Shown here: positions 45,365 through 58,860 of the stretch, in pieces
Position numbering within the stretch: the stretch's first letter is position 1
How the letters are laid out: every line of letters starts with the position of its first letter
Assembly: GCF_018691265.1 (NCBI RefSeq)
Contig: NW_024881278.1
Location: forward strand, 7,957,501 to 8,021,500
From: Tyto alba
Taxonomy: Eukaryota > Chordata > Aves > Strigiformes > Tytonidae
Length of the DNA: 64,000 nt
Reading direction: 5' to 3'
The notes under the pieces: model-generated
Told to the model about the DNA's origin: nothing
The model's input: the letters and a program-made list of their open reading frames with translations, nothing else
Database searches by the model: none
Position numbers and translations under genes: made by a program

Positions 45365-48300
45365 TCAGCTGGGCACCGAAAGGAGCCCGTGTTCATCCGC
45401 CGTGTCCAGAATTTTACAGATGACCGGAGACTCCACCTGGTACGTTGAGAGGTCAAAACGTTAAAGACCACGAAATCGTTGCGAAAACTTTTACAGAAGA
45501 TTGCAACGGAGACTGACAACAGCTTGCAAGAGGCAGAGCGCTTTGTAAAATTTAGTGCTTTTCCCTTTTGGGTATGACTTCTATAGCTGTGTAACTACTG
45601 TAATGATAACCCTCCTTTCTCCAAGCAAACACAGCAGGTGGTACTTGTTCAGCAGCTGTGTCCTTGGGCTAAAGCACCACTGCAGGCAGCCTGTGTGAAG
45701 GGTCGGGGGAAGGAGGGTGCTGTTTTCAACATACACCTAGTAGAGGTCTTAGGGAATTCAGTTACGTCTTTACATACCCCAAGGATGTATTGGCAAGAAT
45801 GAGGCTCCAACATGTATATGGTCACAGCGTGAGGGGAATCAGATTCTTTACATCTGAAAACAGAACAGAAATTCTGTAGCGTTTGGCAGGGAATAAACAC
45901 AAAACTAAACCATGTATTTCCCTAGTAGCTAGAGCGTTTTTCCTGAACTAACAGTGGTGGCTTTCTGGGCTTTATGAAGACGGGGGAGGCTTTCTCTTCT
46001 GCCAGGGGGAGCAGAGACACAAAACATCAGTTTACTGAAACAGTCGACTTACTTCAATTTCACTGTCACCTGCCTTGGCTTGTCTGTCAAGTCGCACACA
46101 TCTCCATTTCCATAGAAATGAGACACCATCCTGCCACAAGAGATTGGAGTATTAAGCAGGGTTCTTAGGCGCTCAGCTAACCCCTGGAATCCCAGTGGCC
46201 ACAAGCGTACCTCACGGTCTGCGTGCCGTCTTCCCGAAGGTAGTAGGTTCTAGCAGCATTCTTCCTTGACCATTCAATGTGTTCCTCCTTGTTCCAGGTG
46301 CCTACGACCACGGAAGTCTTGCCGCTTTCCTTATCCTAAAAAAGGGAAAGCTGATAATTACACCTGGTATTATACAGTTAGCAGTGAGATTTTAATGATG
46401 TGTACAGTGTCAATTCTGGAGCAAGTCTGCTGCTGTCAACGTCACAGGTTCTTGCATTTGGGACAAACTAGGACTGGCCTGGTATTAGGGTCAAGAGTCA
46501 AGCTGATGGTCTCTCCAGAGCAGCCACCCAGGATCTCTGAGCTGGTAAAAGTGTTTCAATGACCAAAAGAGCATTCCCACAAAACACCCTACATTTTTTC
46601 AGATCAGATTATCACTGTGCTCTACCTGCCATGGCATCTCCATCCCCCTGCATAAACTCAGGCAGCACACAGAGTGTTTCTTTTCTGAAATCCAGCTTCT
46701 TAAATCCAAGGTGTTGATCAGCTAAGAAAAGAATGCTGCTTTTTTTCACATTGTAGACAGATTCTCTCACCCTTTTTTCCCCACAGCCATCTAGTGGCAG
46801 GACAGCAAAACATTTAAACATACCTCATGATACTGATGAACGTATTTGCCGTAGCAGAATTCATACTTCCACCAACCAACGCCCTAGGGAGAGGTATAAT
46901 CTCAGCGTTAAAACAAAACCAAACCCCCAAACCAAACAAAACACCCCAAAACCACCCTATCCCTTTCCCTCCAGACCCTAAACCAGTAGCTGTTTTAGCT
47001 GCCAACCTCCATACCTATTAATTAGATGATTCAAGGTTTGCACTGAGAGAGAAACTCCTATCAGACTCATTGACAGAGGCAAGGAATAAATAAATTAAGC
47101 AAAGAGTCTTGGAAGAGCCACATAGGACTAAATTCCTTAAACTATTTGTATAAATCCTATTTATCTTTTAAAGAAATACTTTCCTCTTTCAAAGAAAGAA
47201 AACTTCAGATGCCTTTTCCCTGCTGGCTGTTCTCTCAGTAAGTTTTATCAGATTTTTTTTTTTTTCCTTCTCTAACGAAATTAGCACTGAACAATTCTCA
47301 TTATCTTCATTTCACTGCTCAAATAAATTGAGTTTCAACAGAAAGGTTAAAGAAACCTTCAGCCTGCCCTATATCAATGCAGGGAAAGGCAATTATTATG
47401 TGTGTAAGAGTGCACCTATCAGAGTTCACAGAAAAAATGAAACAAATACATAAAGCAGTATGTGCAATTAAGGAGTAGCTATTTTACTATGTATAGCTTT
47501 ATTTCTTACCCCGTGGAAGCAGTAGGAACCACTAAGAAATTCCTTTATAAGTTGGTCATCGGTCAGTTTGGAGATGTGGGTTGTTCCCACAGTTAGTAGT
47601 TGATGGCTTCCAACTGCAACAGGCTTATGAATGGAAGAAAATTTCTCTTCCTTTGTTGAATGCATTTCTTCCTGAAGTCAAAGTATACATAAATACACCC
47701 ATTTAGATTTCATAGGTCCCTTGCAAAGCCTTCTAAGTTACACGAAGTTACTTAATACTAAGTGAAGGAGGCTGTGGGAAGAAGTATGAAAGCATCTTGT
47801 CATTGTTTTGTTTTCACTGTCTTCAGCACCGCTGAAAAAAGAGATTGGAAGTCAAAAGCTTAACACATTTGTAAACTGTAGGTACAAAGGCTACAAAAGT
47901 GTTAAATTAGTAGCCCAAACTTACTTGCTTTATTTTTCTTACAAATATGGTAAGTTACAGATGATTTCAACAAGCTTAAAAGACCATCTGAAAGACTGAT
48001 ATGGTCTTACAAAGTTGGGTAAGAGGATTTACTACACCAAACTGAAAGCTGTAAGTGTTACAAACACAGAAAATAAATACTTTTCTATTTAAACTGAAAC
48101 AAATCCTACCTCCTTAACCCTTCTAAAAGGCATCTTCAGCATTTCTTGCTGTTTCTCCAGCTGTTCCAGATTATGGGGTTTAAGTGGGGATCCTGGCAGA
48201 GACTGGCAAAAGATGTCATTCACAGGGGAAGCCCTGAACCTGCCCAAACAAGGTAGGAATACATCACTTATTACACCTTAAAGACAAGACACACGTTTTA

Positions 48301-51300
48301 TTGCTGTACGTTTCTGACTGAGCTGGGCTGAGGTGTGGATTTTTGTTCTTGTACTTGCACCCTCTCAGCCAAAGCTACACTGTTCTTACAGTTGATGTAA
48401 AAAGGCTTTTTGCCCAGCATACTCTCACTCATAATGCTGCCAGACAACTGGCCATGCCATCTAACCCCTCTCTGTCAGCAGGGAAAAGCTGTGTATTCAA
48501 AGGCAAACTGCACTGTATGTGTACCATGAATGTAGTGTCAAGGCTCCACAAAACTCTCTCACAAGCTAGGAAAAGGCAAAGGTTAAAACTGACGGATGCA
48601 GTTCCTATATAATTACCTGACGTGTACGGCTTTTTATACTGCGTATATACCAGTTATTCCTTTATCACTCTCTTCATAAGCTATGTCTGCAAAAAGCAGC
48701 TTATTTCAGGAAAGAAAAAGCAAAAAGATGAAGCAGAGTTAACACAGCTTTCTCCTTACTTTACCCAAACGAAGGCCTCATTAAAACACCAAATAAACCT
48801 TAACGAAAAATAGTAAAGGAAAGCGAACGCCAAAATGAAAATCATACTGCCAAATGAAGCATTTGTTCAGTTTTCATTTGCTCATCTCATTGAAAAGGTT
48901 CTCTTTAGAGAACGCTTATTTACAAAACAAATGCACAGATCCTGTTTCAGAGGCAAGGTGGCTTATTGTAATGTCCTCCTAGGAGGAGGCTGTAATCCAC
49001 AGCAGTACCTGTGCAATCATCACCACCGTCATTAAAAGAATCTGAACACGTTTCTTAAATAGTAACTGCGCTCCAGATTCAATAAGCCCTGTGCCATAGA
49101 AGCCTAGCTTTATCTGAATTTTATTTAAATAACATCAAGGCTAATAGTTCCAGTAGACAAGTATCACTTTTCATTGCCTTCCTCCCTGTCCCCAATTCCC
49201 ACCGATTAAAACAAAAAGAAGTCAAACTGCAGCCAAATAGGAACGCCAGCTCGAACTAATGGATGTATTTCTGCTTAGCTGGTGCGTTGTTGGGTAAGGT
49301 ACCTGGCGCAGAGGAGAAGTGCTGGTGGCTCAAGCACTGCTCAGTGCTGTTTCAGGAACGCGACAGAAAAAGTGCACTTAACTTAAAATGAGGTTGGCTT
49401 GTTGTTACCTCTGCTGATACTGAGCAGTGTTTCCAGCCTGTTGTCTCCACCTATCTTTATTTACTAAGATGACGTAAGTGGGAGGATAAAGATCCTGTAT
49501 GTTTAAGTATTTCCTGCTAGTGGCCAGGAAGCTTTCCATGCCTTCCCTTTGGAAGGAGGTAGCAGCTCAAGATCTTATTTTTACCAAACGATAGAACACT
49601 TCGTCTGTGCACTCTCTATTTTTCTACCAATACAGATGCTTAAAAAACTCATATAGTAAACAGATAATAGCATAATAGCTAAGTGCAACAGATAACATAG
49701 TATTACAAAACCCACCTACATGAGAAAATTTAGTTGATACTAAATACTTAACGATAGCATAACTTATTTACTCCAGCTGGCAAGTGTTTATAAAATGCCC
49801 AGTTGAGGATTCTGTCCTTTAGACTTTGTTGCCTATTTCAGAACAGTGATTAAATACTCACTTGTTCTGACACCTGTGTACACGGGCAATTTAGAACTCC
49901 TGTCCATTACTTCCCCCTTCGTTTGTATGTCGTATTCACTTTGCAATGCTAGTTATATCCCTTGAAAGGTCAAAGATCTGTACTATTGAGACTAAGGGTA
50001 TCCCTTAAATGCGTGATACAATTCAAGGAGGGAAAGAAACAAAAAAATCCTAAACTTGTATTTTGAAAAATAACACTGAAATCATGAATTCCTCATATGA
50101 AAATGGCTTCTCCAGTTGAAGGTAGGCAATAAAGCAGGACGGAGACAGATGGGAGCTCCCTAAATTGGGATTACCGCTAAAATAAATGTTAAGGTTATGG
50201 CCAAAGACCATACTTTTGTTTTCTGAAATTAGTTTAAATCTATGTCCACATATAATGCACATATGCAATCTGTGGCCTTTGCATACCATGAAAATGATCT
50301 CCCAAAACAGTGAAATCATAAACTAAGAGACAGGCTGTTCTCAATCTGCCTGCAGCCTTAATGCCCTATTTTGTGTTTCTCCAGAATGACAGGGCTAGAA
50401 ACTTACCTGTAGAAATGAATTATACTTCCCATCTGCTTCTCATATGGAATCAGTCACTAGAGACTTACAAAATGCAAATGTTGTACAATTTTACATGAAA
50501 ACTTATGTCTTGGCAAAGCTGCACTTGCCAAAGTACTTAGGTACACGTGTCACAGCTCTGTACCAGAAACCACAGCTGGATACACGACTTAAGTAATCAC
50601 ATACATGCACGGAAGTAGATGAAAATTTGAAGTGATAACAGCCAAAATGGGAGTACCGTACCTGTATTTAGGATGGTTGCATAACAGAGGTGTCAATATA
50701 ATCACTTCATATTCACAGGTGGTAACTTCTGCTACTGAAAGAATCTCATGCTTAGCTTCTGGATGACAGATGTACATCACTGTACTTGATCGGGGTAGGT
50801 TTTGTCTCAAGCTACAAGGTGTGCCATTTCCCATCTCTACAGGATAGTATGGGGTCATCTGCCCTTCTATATTTTTGGTAGGTATCTAGGTGAAAGAAAG
50901 TAAAAGTTAAGACTCACAGCAGAGCCCCTTCCACTCTTCTGAAACAAAGAATATTATTACACTGTGCAGAGCCAGCATTACTGGATTGAAACCAGCCCCT
51001 GTGTAGTTACTTGGTGTTTCTGAAACATCCAAACATGTTCTGGTTCATCACCTCCAGCCCAGCGCTGCACAAACGCACCGCGCCACACCAGCTGGGACTG
51101 CAAAAGCAGCTGGTTCCTCTGCCCAGGCTGCCCCACGTTTCGGTTCTCAGAGAGCGTGCCCCCAGGGCGCAGTGTTTTGGAAGAGCACTGAGCCAGCTGT
51201 GCTGACCCTGCAGCCTAGGAGAGGGGGAGACCCGGCTCAGGTCTGGCCAGGCACGTTACCTTCACCACGAAGAATCTAAAAACAACTACCGCCAAGTCAT

Positions 51301-54300
51301 CCCCGTCCCTGCACTACACCTCTCTGCATACCCAGCCCAGGTTGTTCCTCATCCAGAGTATCCCACACCACCTGTTGTTGTGGCTAATTAAGTTAACGAT
51401 GTATACAAAGTAAATCCCACTTTTACACACCCTTTAAGTAAGCTCTCCTCAGACTTGTTTCTTCATGCGTTTCATCCAGCTTCCACTTGAAGAAATTAAT
51501 TCCCCAAAAAGTCCCTCTCCTGGCTCCTATCTTGGAAGCAGTTAACGTTCCTGGGTACCAAAAGTTCTGTTTGTGCAAAAGCCATGCTGGAACTCACAAA
51601 CTAGATCTTTTTCTATCTGTGTTGCTTGAGCTAGTAAAGGTTTTCAGTGCACAACAAAACAGGCTCTGTGCTAAAAGGTGGTGGTGGTGCCTTCTGCGGT
51701 CAGGACAGTAACCCGGACCCAAGATCATCCTGTACTTCACCTCCTTTGGTTTTCAAACCACGTTACCCTGTCACAAGCCACTGACTCTCTCCCCTCCCGA
51801 GAACTGTTCCATCACAAATGGAGCGATGAGACATTCCTGAGGTTAAAGAATGAACATGCCAGTGGCTTAATTGCTTGGGCGCTCCTCATTTCCAGTCACT
51901 TACCCACTCTATACTTCAATATTCAAAGGTGGGAAACAAAGAGGTATTCTGCCTGTGTACAAAAGAGCTGACAAAAAGGGTACCAGTGCTTTCCCTTTCT
52001 ATCCTTCTGAATGAAACTTTTTTTCCTTAAAAACTGAAAAATTATGCCTATGCATTGCACTGAAGGTAACTTAATCAATAAATCTAAATGGAGACAGCTG
52101 TTGTTCACACACAACTGAAAGGCACCCCAGCAGGACTTAAGATAAATCTCTAGTCACAGCAGTTTTTGGTTACTTTAAGCACCACCCAGTTGTGTTATGT
52201 ATTCTTTCCCTTTCATGACTAGAGATGCCATACAAAGTGCAAGCCTAAACTCTTTACAGACTGAAACGAAGACAGTGTATGTACATCATAAACACTGTCA
52301 AAAACAAGTCAGTAAAAGACTTAACTTCCTCTGAAATTAAAAAAAAAAAAGTTACACTGCAAAGAATCTAGTTTTAATTTCTAAGAGGTGTAACTTCCAC
52401 TGCCATTAAAATGGGCCACATTCTGACTTGGGTCTGCTCCCCCGACTACCTCAGGCACGTGTATTTTCTGCAGAACCACCACTCTGTGCTACATAGATCA
52501 GCATTACAAAGAACACGTAGTCAAAAATTTCATTTCACAATTAAAATGAAGGACAAGGGGAAATAAGGTAGGTGTGTGTCTGTCCACAGGTCAGATCTGG
52601 TATTGCTAATTCCAAACTCCAACGTGCTTCGGGTACTTCCATTGTTTTGCCATAAAGTTAGTAACTCAGAACTGAGTTTTGGGGCCTAAACAAATGGAAA
52701 AGGTCTCTAATGGAAAAGGGAAGCACAGAATCTCATGGGCTGGGTCATCAAGTCAGCTAAGAAATCTTTTGGGGATTTTGTGCTGTAGGATTTTGTTAAG
52801 CGTTTCTCCCTACCCAAAACGCACCAAGTGTCATTAAGGGAGCTGGGATCTCTGATGTAGTTGGAAAAATAACTGTTGGTAGACCATAACGTGACTTTGT
52901 AGTTATGTGTATTGTCTTCATAGAAGAAGAGCAGATAATTCATCTCATTTAAATTTGAGTGTAACTTTAATGTAAATAAGTAGCAAGGCAAAAAATTTGA
53001 CTAGCTAGACTAAATAAGCTACCTGAGCTGGGACTGATAATCAAAAGTGAGGAAGAGTGCAGCCCGGGGAACAGAGTTTCATTTTTTGATGCTCATTTTG
53101 GTAGGGAACTAATTACATAACCTCATCGTATATAAATTGCCTCCACTACTGATGGCAAAAGTTAAAATAGATGTTTTTCACTTGCCTCTTTTGCACTCTC
53201 TTTTGGATTTTCCTTCTCTTCTTGATCTAGGGAATAATTAAGAATGAGGTAAGCATAAAGTCTGTGAACTTGAAATAAAATTAAATTATACACAGAGAAG
53301 TTTGTATGTTTTGTGTATTTGCTAGTACTTTGTGCATACGCTGCCAAGAGTCCATTTCCTGAACTTGCAGGTGCAAAAGAGGAAAGAAAGGAAATAAACA
53401 GTGACCTGGGGTCCAGAGCAAACAGAACAAAGTATCAGTTAGCATTGTCTTAAAACAATTTTGAGTTTGTAGGACAGGCCAAATCCAGCCCTAGCACCCC
53501 AGGGAGGCCAGAAGAACACGTCACTACTGCTGTTCTGTGAGGAATAGCCCACTACCCTTTTCAGAGTGAGTGAATTACAGGCTAGGACAGTAAAGAGGCA
53601 AGTACTTCTGCCCACCCACTTGCCAGCCTCCAAAGGTACACTCCTAGGAAGAGGTGAGGCCAGACTGTGTGCCATACTGATGATCAGGGGGACAGACATG
53701 GTTAGGGGCAGGGGCTGCAAGCTGTCACGGGTGAGCGCTCCCCTCAGCCTTCCCAGCTGCTTCAGGAGATCGTCTGGGCTCCATTCAGAATGAGGTGAGC
53801 AAAAGGGCACCCTGCTTTGCAGTCACCCAGGCAGCTGCTCCAAGGTCACCGTATCACATGTGCAGATCCAGCTCACAATGGTCTGAGAAACCATCTATGT
53901 TATTTTTGAGAAGTAGCAGCGTGAATTGCTGCATAGGAATACAGTCTGCCACCTAAGCGGGAAGGACAGAGGGTCAACATCCTACAAGATTCACAAATGA
54001 TGACTTGAAGCATCATCACACGTAACCTCAGCATCCAGCTCCCCAGAAGAATTAGTAACTCAAACATTTGGTTTTCTGTAGAGCAGCATTTAATGAGAAG
54101 TAGGCATCTCTGCACAGGATTAATGACAGCACAAACGAGCACTGTAACTCGTAATAATAAAGAAGTGCCAAACAATGAAGCCGTGTTTCTTTTCAGGACT
54201 GAGATACCTAAGTGAAGGCTGCAGGCAGGAATTCAAAGGAATGGGAATTAAGCCCTAAATCCCCTCCAAGACTGAGGTGTTCGAGTTAAGCACTTTTAAG

Positions 54301-57300
54301 GAGAGAAAAATGGTGGTGTCCACCTTTTACATACTAGCCTAGAATTAAAAAAACCCAAACCCAACTAGATCATGTTTTTTCCTATTGTTTCTCAACCCTG
54401 ACGAATGAACACTTAGTCTGTGGATTTGGGGAGTTCTTTGAACTAATATACTGCCAAAGTGCTCACCCAGGGAAGCAGATTTTGGCAAGTACAACCACAG
54501 AATTCCTAGCATCTACAATAATTCATAGGCAAAAAACTGAAGTGCTCAGAAAATCTCTTATTCTAAATTGCACTTTGAGTCTGGGGCTCAGCTACCTAAT
54601 TTCTACCAGAGTCCCGCTTTAGGCATTTGAGTATTTCTGAAGATCTGCTCCAGGATCCTTAAAAAAGACTCTCAGACAGCTCCAAGGATCAAATCTACCT
54701 GCAATGGCTGTAAGTGTTTGGGTTTGCAGACTATGTTTTATCACAGAACAGCAGAGCCCAAGATGTGCTACACACCCTGCCCTCTGCTCAGTTTGAAAGA
54801 CACTTGTCCCCACCCAGAGGGTGGCAACAGGTGACATTACCGCAGCCTGGTCTCGCATACGTTGGTTCTATTTCTTATACTATGTATTTTCTTTCCCCGA
54901 CACTAATTAATTATTGCAGATTAATTACTCTAATCAATTAGACAGCATGGCAAAATTGACAGGATGGATGCAATGCAAAGTGATGAAAAGAAATTCACTG
55001 AAAACAATACATCTGGTAAGAAAAAAAGTAACCTACAAAAATCTGTTCTACTGCACTAGGAATCCGTTTTCTACAGCGTATTTCTCAGGCAGTAGTAATT
55101 AAAAACCAAAGAATTAAATTAGCATCAGCAAAATAAAATAATCCAAGACAAACCTGGTTCTGATAATGGGTTCTTTATCATCATATTTCCCAGATAGTAT
55201 TCTTGGATGTTTATTTTCTACAATCAAAAGAAGTTAAAACAAATTTCAGTTACCTTTTGCATACTTTTTCAAGTGTACAGGAATTCAAGTCTTCTAGAGG
55301 CATTAAGCATGAACATGTCAGTGGAAAAGGGGGTTGAGACTCCTAAATTGTAAGAAGCCTACCTGTCCTGTTTCCTTCTCCTCGTGATATTGACGGATGT
55401 GTTTTCCATGGCAGACTTCATAAGTCCAGTAAGATTCAATCTTAAAAAAAAAAAAATATCTGTTTAGATACATTACCCACACACACCCCCCAAAAAAAGG
55501 TCACCAAAATTTTGGCTTTTGCAGCAATGAAACACAGCCCAAGCAGGTGGGCTTGGGCACCCCCAAAAACAACAGCACCGTGAATGGTCTTGATGTTCCC
55601 CAAGCACTGTGACAATGTTCCAAATAAACACACCACGCAGTGTTTCCTTAACATTCACACAGGTAAAACAAAGGGAAAAACATGAAGTAAGATGTAAAGA
55701 CTAAATCTGCCCCCAAACCACTGGTTTTGGCAACTGTCAGATACAGGCTGGTTACCAGTTGTGCTTGTCCCACTCTTCCTTCCTCAAGGACTTGTGTGGG
55801 ATGTTCTGTAGGGATAAAATTTGGCCACTTTTGCTGTGCCTGCTTCTCAGTACCAGTTTGCGTGGCATGAGGCTTGCTCTTATAATGCAAGACATGAGTC
55901 TTTGAATTGGGATGACAGCTGATGAAAAAACTGGAATCCTTTCCAAATCTCTACAAGCATGTTTGTTTTGGTCTTCTAACACTTCCTGAGAAATGCTTTT
56001 CATTAAACTGTCGCACATTATGGCTTGGCTCCCGGAAGTGTTTTAAATCCACATTTTTAAATTGCTACTATAGCAACTCGATTTTACTTGAATCCTGAGA
56101 TCTACACTAAATACTACCACTACACTAAACCTTGAAATGGACTGGATTGTAAACTTTTGATTAGCATTTAAATTACCAACACAGAAGTTACATACTCTAT
56201 ATGAACAGCTACTTTGCTTAAAAAGAGGTTCCAGCAATTCTCCTGGAGTAGGACCTTTATAGTCCTTTTCTTCTTCCTAGAATAGAAGGATATTTCATTA
56301 CATTAGAATTAACAGTAGTTTGGTTCATTAATATTCATTTGCAATAGTAAAAATACAAAATAAAAGTTGCAAAACTAAAAGGTACAAAACCTCATTAATT
56401 CCTGCCTTGAAGGAGCTGTGTGGCGATCAGAAAAAAGATAATTTAGTAAGAAGGATAAAATAAAAGTCACAAGTAAAGGAGTCAAAACAGAAAAGTTTTG
56501 TGGTTTATAAAATACACAGGTGGCAAAAAAGTAGGAGCTCTCAACTTGCTCATGTCCAAAGTGGCAGCTTGGGGTGTGACTAGAAAAACAGCATCAATAA
56601 TCTTTTCATTTGTTAGTCAATGCTGATGCTGTACAGATGCAGTATAATTGGAACATCACACAGCTTTTACATCATTAAAAAAACAAATGCACCAAAAAAG
56701 CACAGGTAATACTGTGGAAGTTTATTTCTGTGTAATTTTTGCTCTTTAAACATGCACACTAGGGAAGAGACTTCCACACCAAATTTTTCAGTCCTAAAGA
56801 TTTCTGACCTAGACTGAAGCACTCTGTACTGTCAGGCACGTAAAGGACAAGGGCCACCCCAACATGGAGGTGCCCACCCCAGGAGCACAGCTCGTCTCTG
56901 CCAGCTCTCACGGTGTGAAAAAATGAACCACTGGAGCAACACATCACCAATGATAAACCTCACCAAAGGTGTCCTCAAGCTACCTTCTCTTGTACAACCG
57001 TGTATTCATATACTTTTTTTTTTTTTTCTTTAATTTAAAACCCAAAATGTGCATTCAGACTTCCAGTTGAGGAAGTGATAACGGACGATAAAAACTACTG
57101 GTGGTAGCAGCACTACTGGGATAGTATTTTCAGATACAGTGATCACAATAGCTGTCTTAACAGCCTTTGTAGCTGTTTACTGGCCTAGAATTTGACAATG
57201 TTACTTAAAAGGCAAGAATTACCCAACCAGTGATACACCTAGCAATGAAAAGAACATCACAGCAATCATTTGGTGCTAAATAAGGACGTCAAGATTGTTC

Positions 57301-58451
57301 TGACTGGCCCCACTCAGTACAAAGCTAATGTGTAATACGAAGTGAAGGCATCTACTATAAACTGTGGAAGTGTGAAGCATTCTCCAGATGATTTTCCTCT
57401 TCCAGGAAAAAAAAGTCATTATTTTGAAAGAGAAACTGAAACTATACTGTGAAGTCTTGTCTACAGTTTACAATTACAAAAAAGACTTGACTGAACTTAC
57501 CTCATTACCACTTGCTATCAGCGGAAGTATACATTTATATTTTTCTTTATCCACAGTGGTCATTATAATGTAGTTATCCTCTTTGTACAGGACACCAGTT
57601 GTGGGCTAAAAAACCAGACAACCTATGGATTAGCCAGATGTTTTTCTTAATGCTACTTGTTAGAAATATTCCTGAATTTATAAGCAGTACAGTTAATTCA
57701 TCGAGCAGGTGGTCCAGGGCATTTCCTGGCTCTTAATGGCAGCACAAGACCAGGCTTTGGCATTTAAGCTTGCCATTATTTGTCTCCCTAGCTTTGATCC
57801 TTCTGACTCCAGCCACATTCCCACTCTCCTCCACACTCATCTTACATATTTCCCACTCGCTTATGAAAGATCTTTATTAAAGAAACGCCCCCGTAGCCAT
57901 GACATTTTGCAACCCGCCATTCCCACGTCGGCTTTGAGGGCAGATTTCCTCGGGATTTTCCCAGCTGCCAGGCTCAGGCCACGGCCTAACTCCGGCCCGG
58001 CGTGCGGCGCGGTCCTTGCCGCCGGTCACCGCCGCCAAAACGCGGGGCGACGCTTAAGGCGCGCCCCAGCAAGGTGCTGCTGCCAGCACCCCGAACTCTG
58101 AGGCGCCTTCTCAACGCGGCGCAGGGGCTTCAAAAATAACCGCCGAGCGCGAGGGGGGCTCCGGCCGCCCGCGTTACCCGGGAGCAGCTGGAGCCGCCCA
58201 GCCCCTCAAGTGAGGGGCACGGCGAAAGAAGCAGCGAGCGGCCCCCTCACACCGCCCCCCCCCACCACCACCGCCCCGGTACCGACCAGGCTGAACTCGG
58301 TGCCGGGCCAGTTCACCCTGAAGGGGATGTCGTCGCTGAGCTGAGGGAGAGCGCGGCCTCCCTCCGCCGCCGCCGCCACCGCCGCCAGGAGAGCGCAGAG
58401 CAGCGCCGGCGGCGCGGCCGGGCCCGGTGCCCGGTGCCGGCGGCCCCTCAT
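45365..58451 (-). CDS. ERLEC1: Endoplasmic reticulum lectin 1 (XTP3-B), complete, 486 aa in 14 coding exons
   Basis: ERLEC1 is a soluble ER-lumen lectin that recognises trimmed high-mannose glycans and works with the SEL1L-HRD1 ligase in ER-associated degradation (family knowledge). I joined 14 exons into 486 codons plus TGA; human ERLEC1 has 483 residues. A signal peptide occupies roughly residues 1-33 (Leu/Ala core after MRGRRHR). It is followed by [19 protein letters not shown], which is nearly invariant. Two MRH lectin domains follow. The first (about 114-248) has YEVC at 124-127, Gln134, Arg210 and E-x3-C-x-Y at 231-237. The second (about 346-470) has YEFC at 357-360, Gln367, Arg431 and E-x3-C-x-Y at 454-460. 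Both keep the Q/R/E/Y sugar-contact pattern. The linker encoded by exons 5-6 is Glu-rich and less conserved. One intron has a GC donor. The start is the first ATG in frame with the signal peptide, inside a CpG island. Confidence 0.97.
46905..46965 (+). repeat. A/C-rich low-complexity block
   Basis: CAAA and CCAAA-like units occur in the ERLEC1 intron between exons 10 and 11. This is simple sequence. Confidence 0.75.
50886..53185 (-). other. ERLEC1: GC-AG intron of ERLEC1
   Basis: Exon 6 ends in ESAKE (last base 53186) and exon 7 begins IPTKNIEGQ at 50885; the human protein has the matching junction SNE-IPTKN. The only in-frame donor is GAG|GCAAGT at 53185, with C at +2. The acceptor is CACCTAG. 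Splicing at the GT four bases downstream would shift the frame. Confidence 0.83.
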
Positions 58452-58860
58452 TCCGGCCGGCCAGCGGGGCGGGCAGCGCCGCCGCCACGTCTGCTTCCGC
58501 CGGGCCGGGCCGGGCCGGGGCGGGGCGGGCAGGGCCGCCCGGCATCAACATCCGGGGCAGCCGGCGGCGGGAGGGCGAGGAGAGCGAGGAGGGGAGCCGC
58601 CGCTCCTGCGGGGAAACCCGCGCGAAGCTGTGGGGGCTGTGGTGGAGGAGGGCTCGCTGGCGGCCGCGGGGAGCGCTTTAAGGGACGCTCCGCCGCCTGA
58701 GGGCGTGGAGAGAGGGAAGCAGCCCCTCAGGGCGGGTGACGGCTGCAGCCGTCCCGCTTCTGCGACTGGTTTCAAAACCATCGATCTCCCCGGCCCGGTA
58801 AGATGTGCTGCCATGGCGGGTGATCGCCGTGTGGGTGCGGCGTCAACGGAGTGCGCAGTG
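57960..58860. promoter_or_regulatory. ERLEC1: CpG island at the ERLEC1 promoter, possibly bidirectional
   Basis: The sequence is strongly GC- and CpG-rich with many GGGCGG/CCGCCC-type boxes and no TATA box. It covers the first ERLEC1 exon (58451-58287) and extends about 400 bases upstream on the - strand. In human the neighbouring ASB3 gene starts divergently beside ERLEC1. Here the + strand side ends with a donor-like CCG|GTAAGA at 58798, compatible with a non-coding first exon running rightward, but I find no ASB3 coding exon in the window. Confidence 0.7.

Larger units (their letters stand above)
45365..58451 (-). other. ERLEC1: ERLEC1 exon map (14 coding exons)
   Basis: Coding exons in transcript order on the - strand are 58451-58287, 57605-57501, 56276-56196, 55440-55363, 55217-55154, 53226-53186, 50885-50662, 48239-48110, 47671-47510, 46883-46824, 46335-46211, 46130-46053, 45853-45778 and 45436-45365. 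They sum to 1461 nt (487 codons with the stop), and every junction keeps the frame. All introns are GT-AG except the one after exon 6. The introns hold no other recognisable gene; an A/C-rich block lies at 46905-46965. Confidence 0.93.

Noticed and set aside
53990..54040. Possible C/D-box snoRNA (ATGATGA motif) in an ERLEC1 intron
   Set aside because: A C-box-like motif alone is not enough. I could not find a paired D box with terminal stem at a suitable distance.
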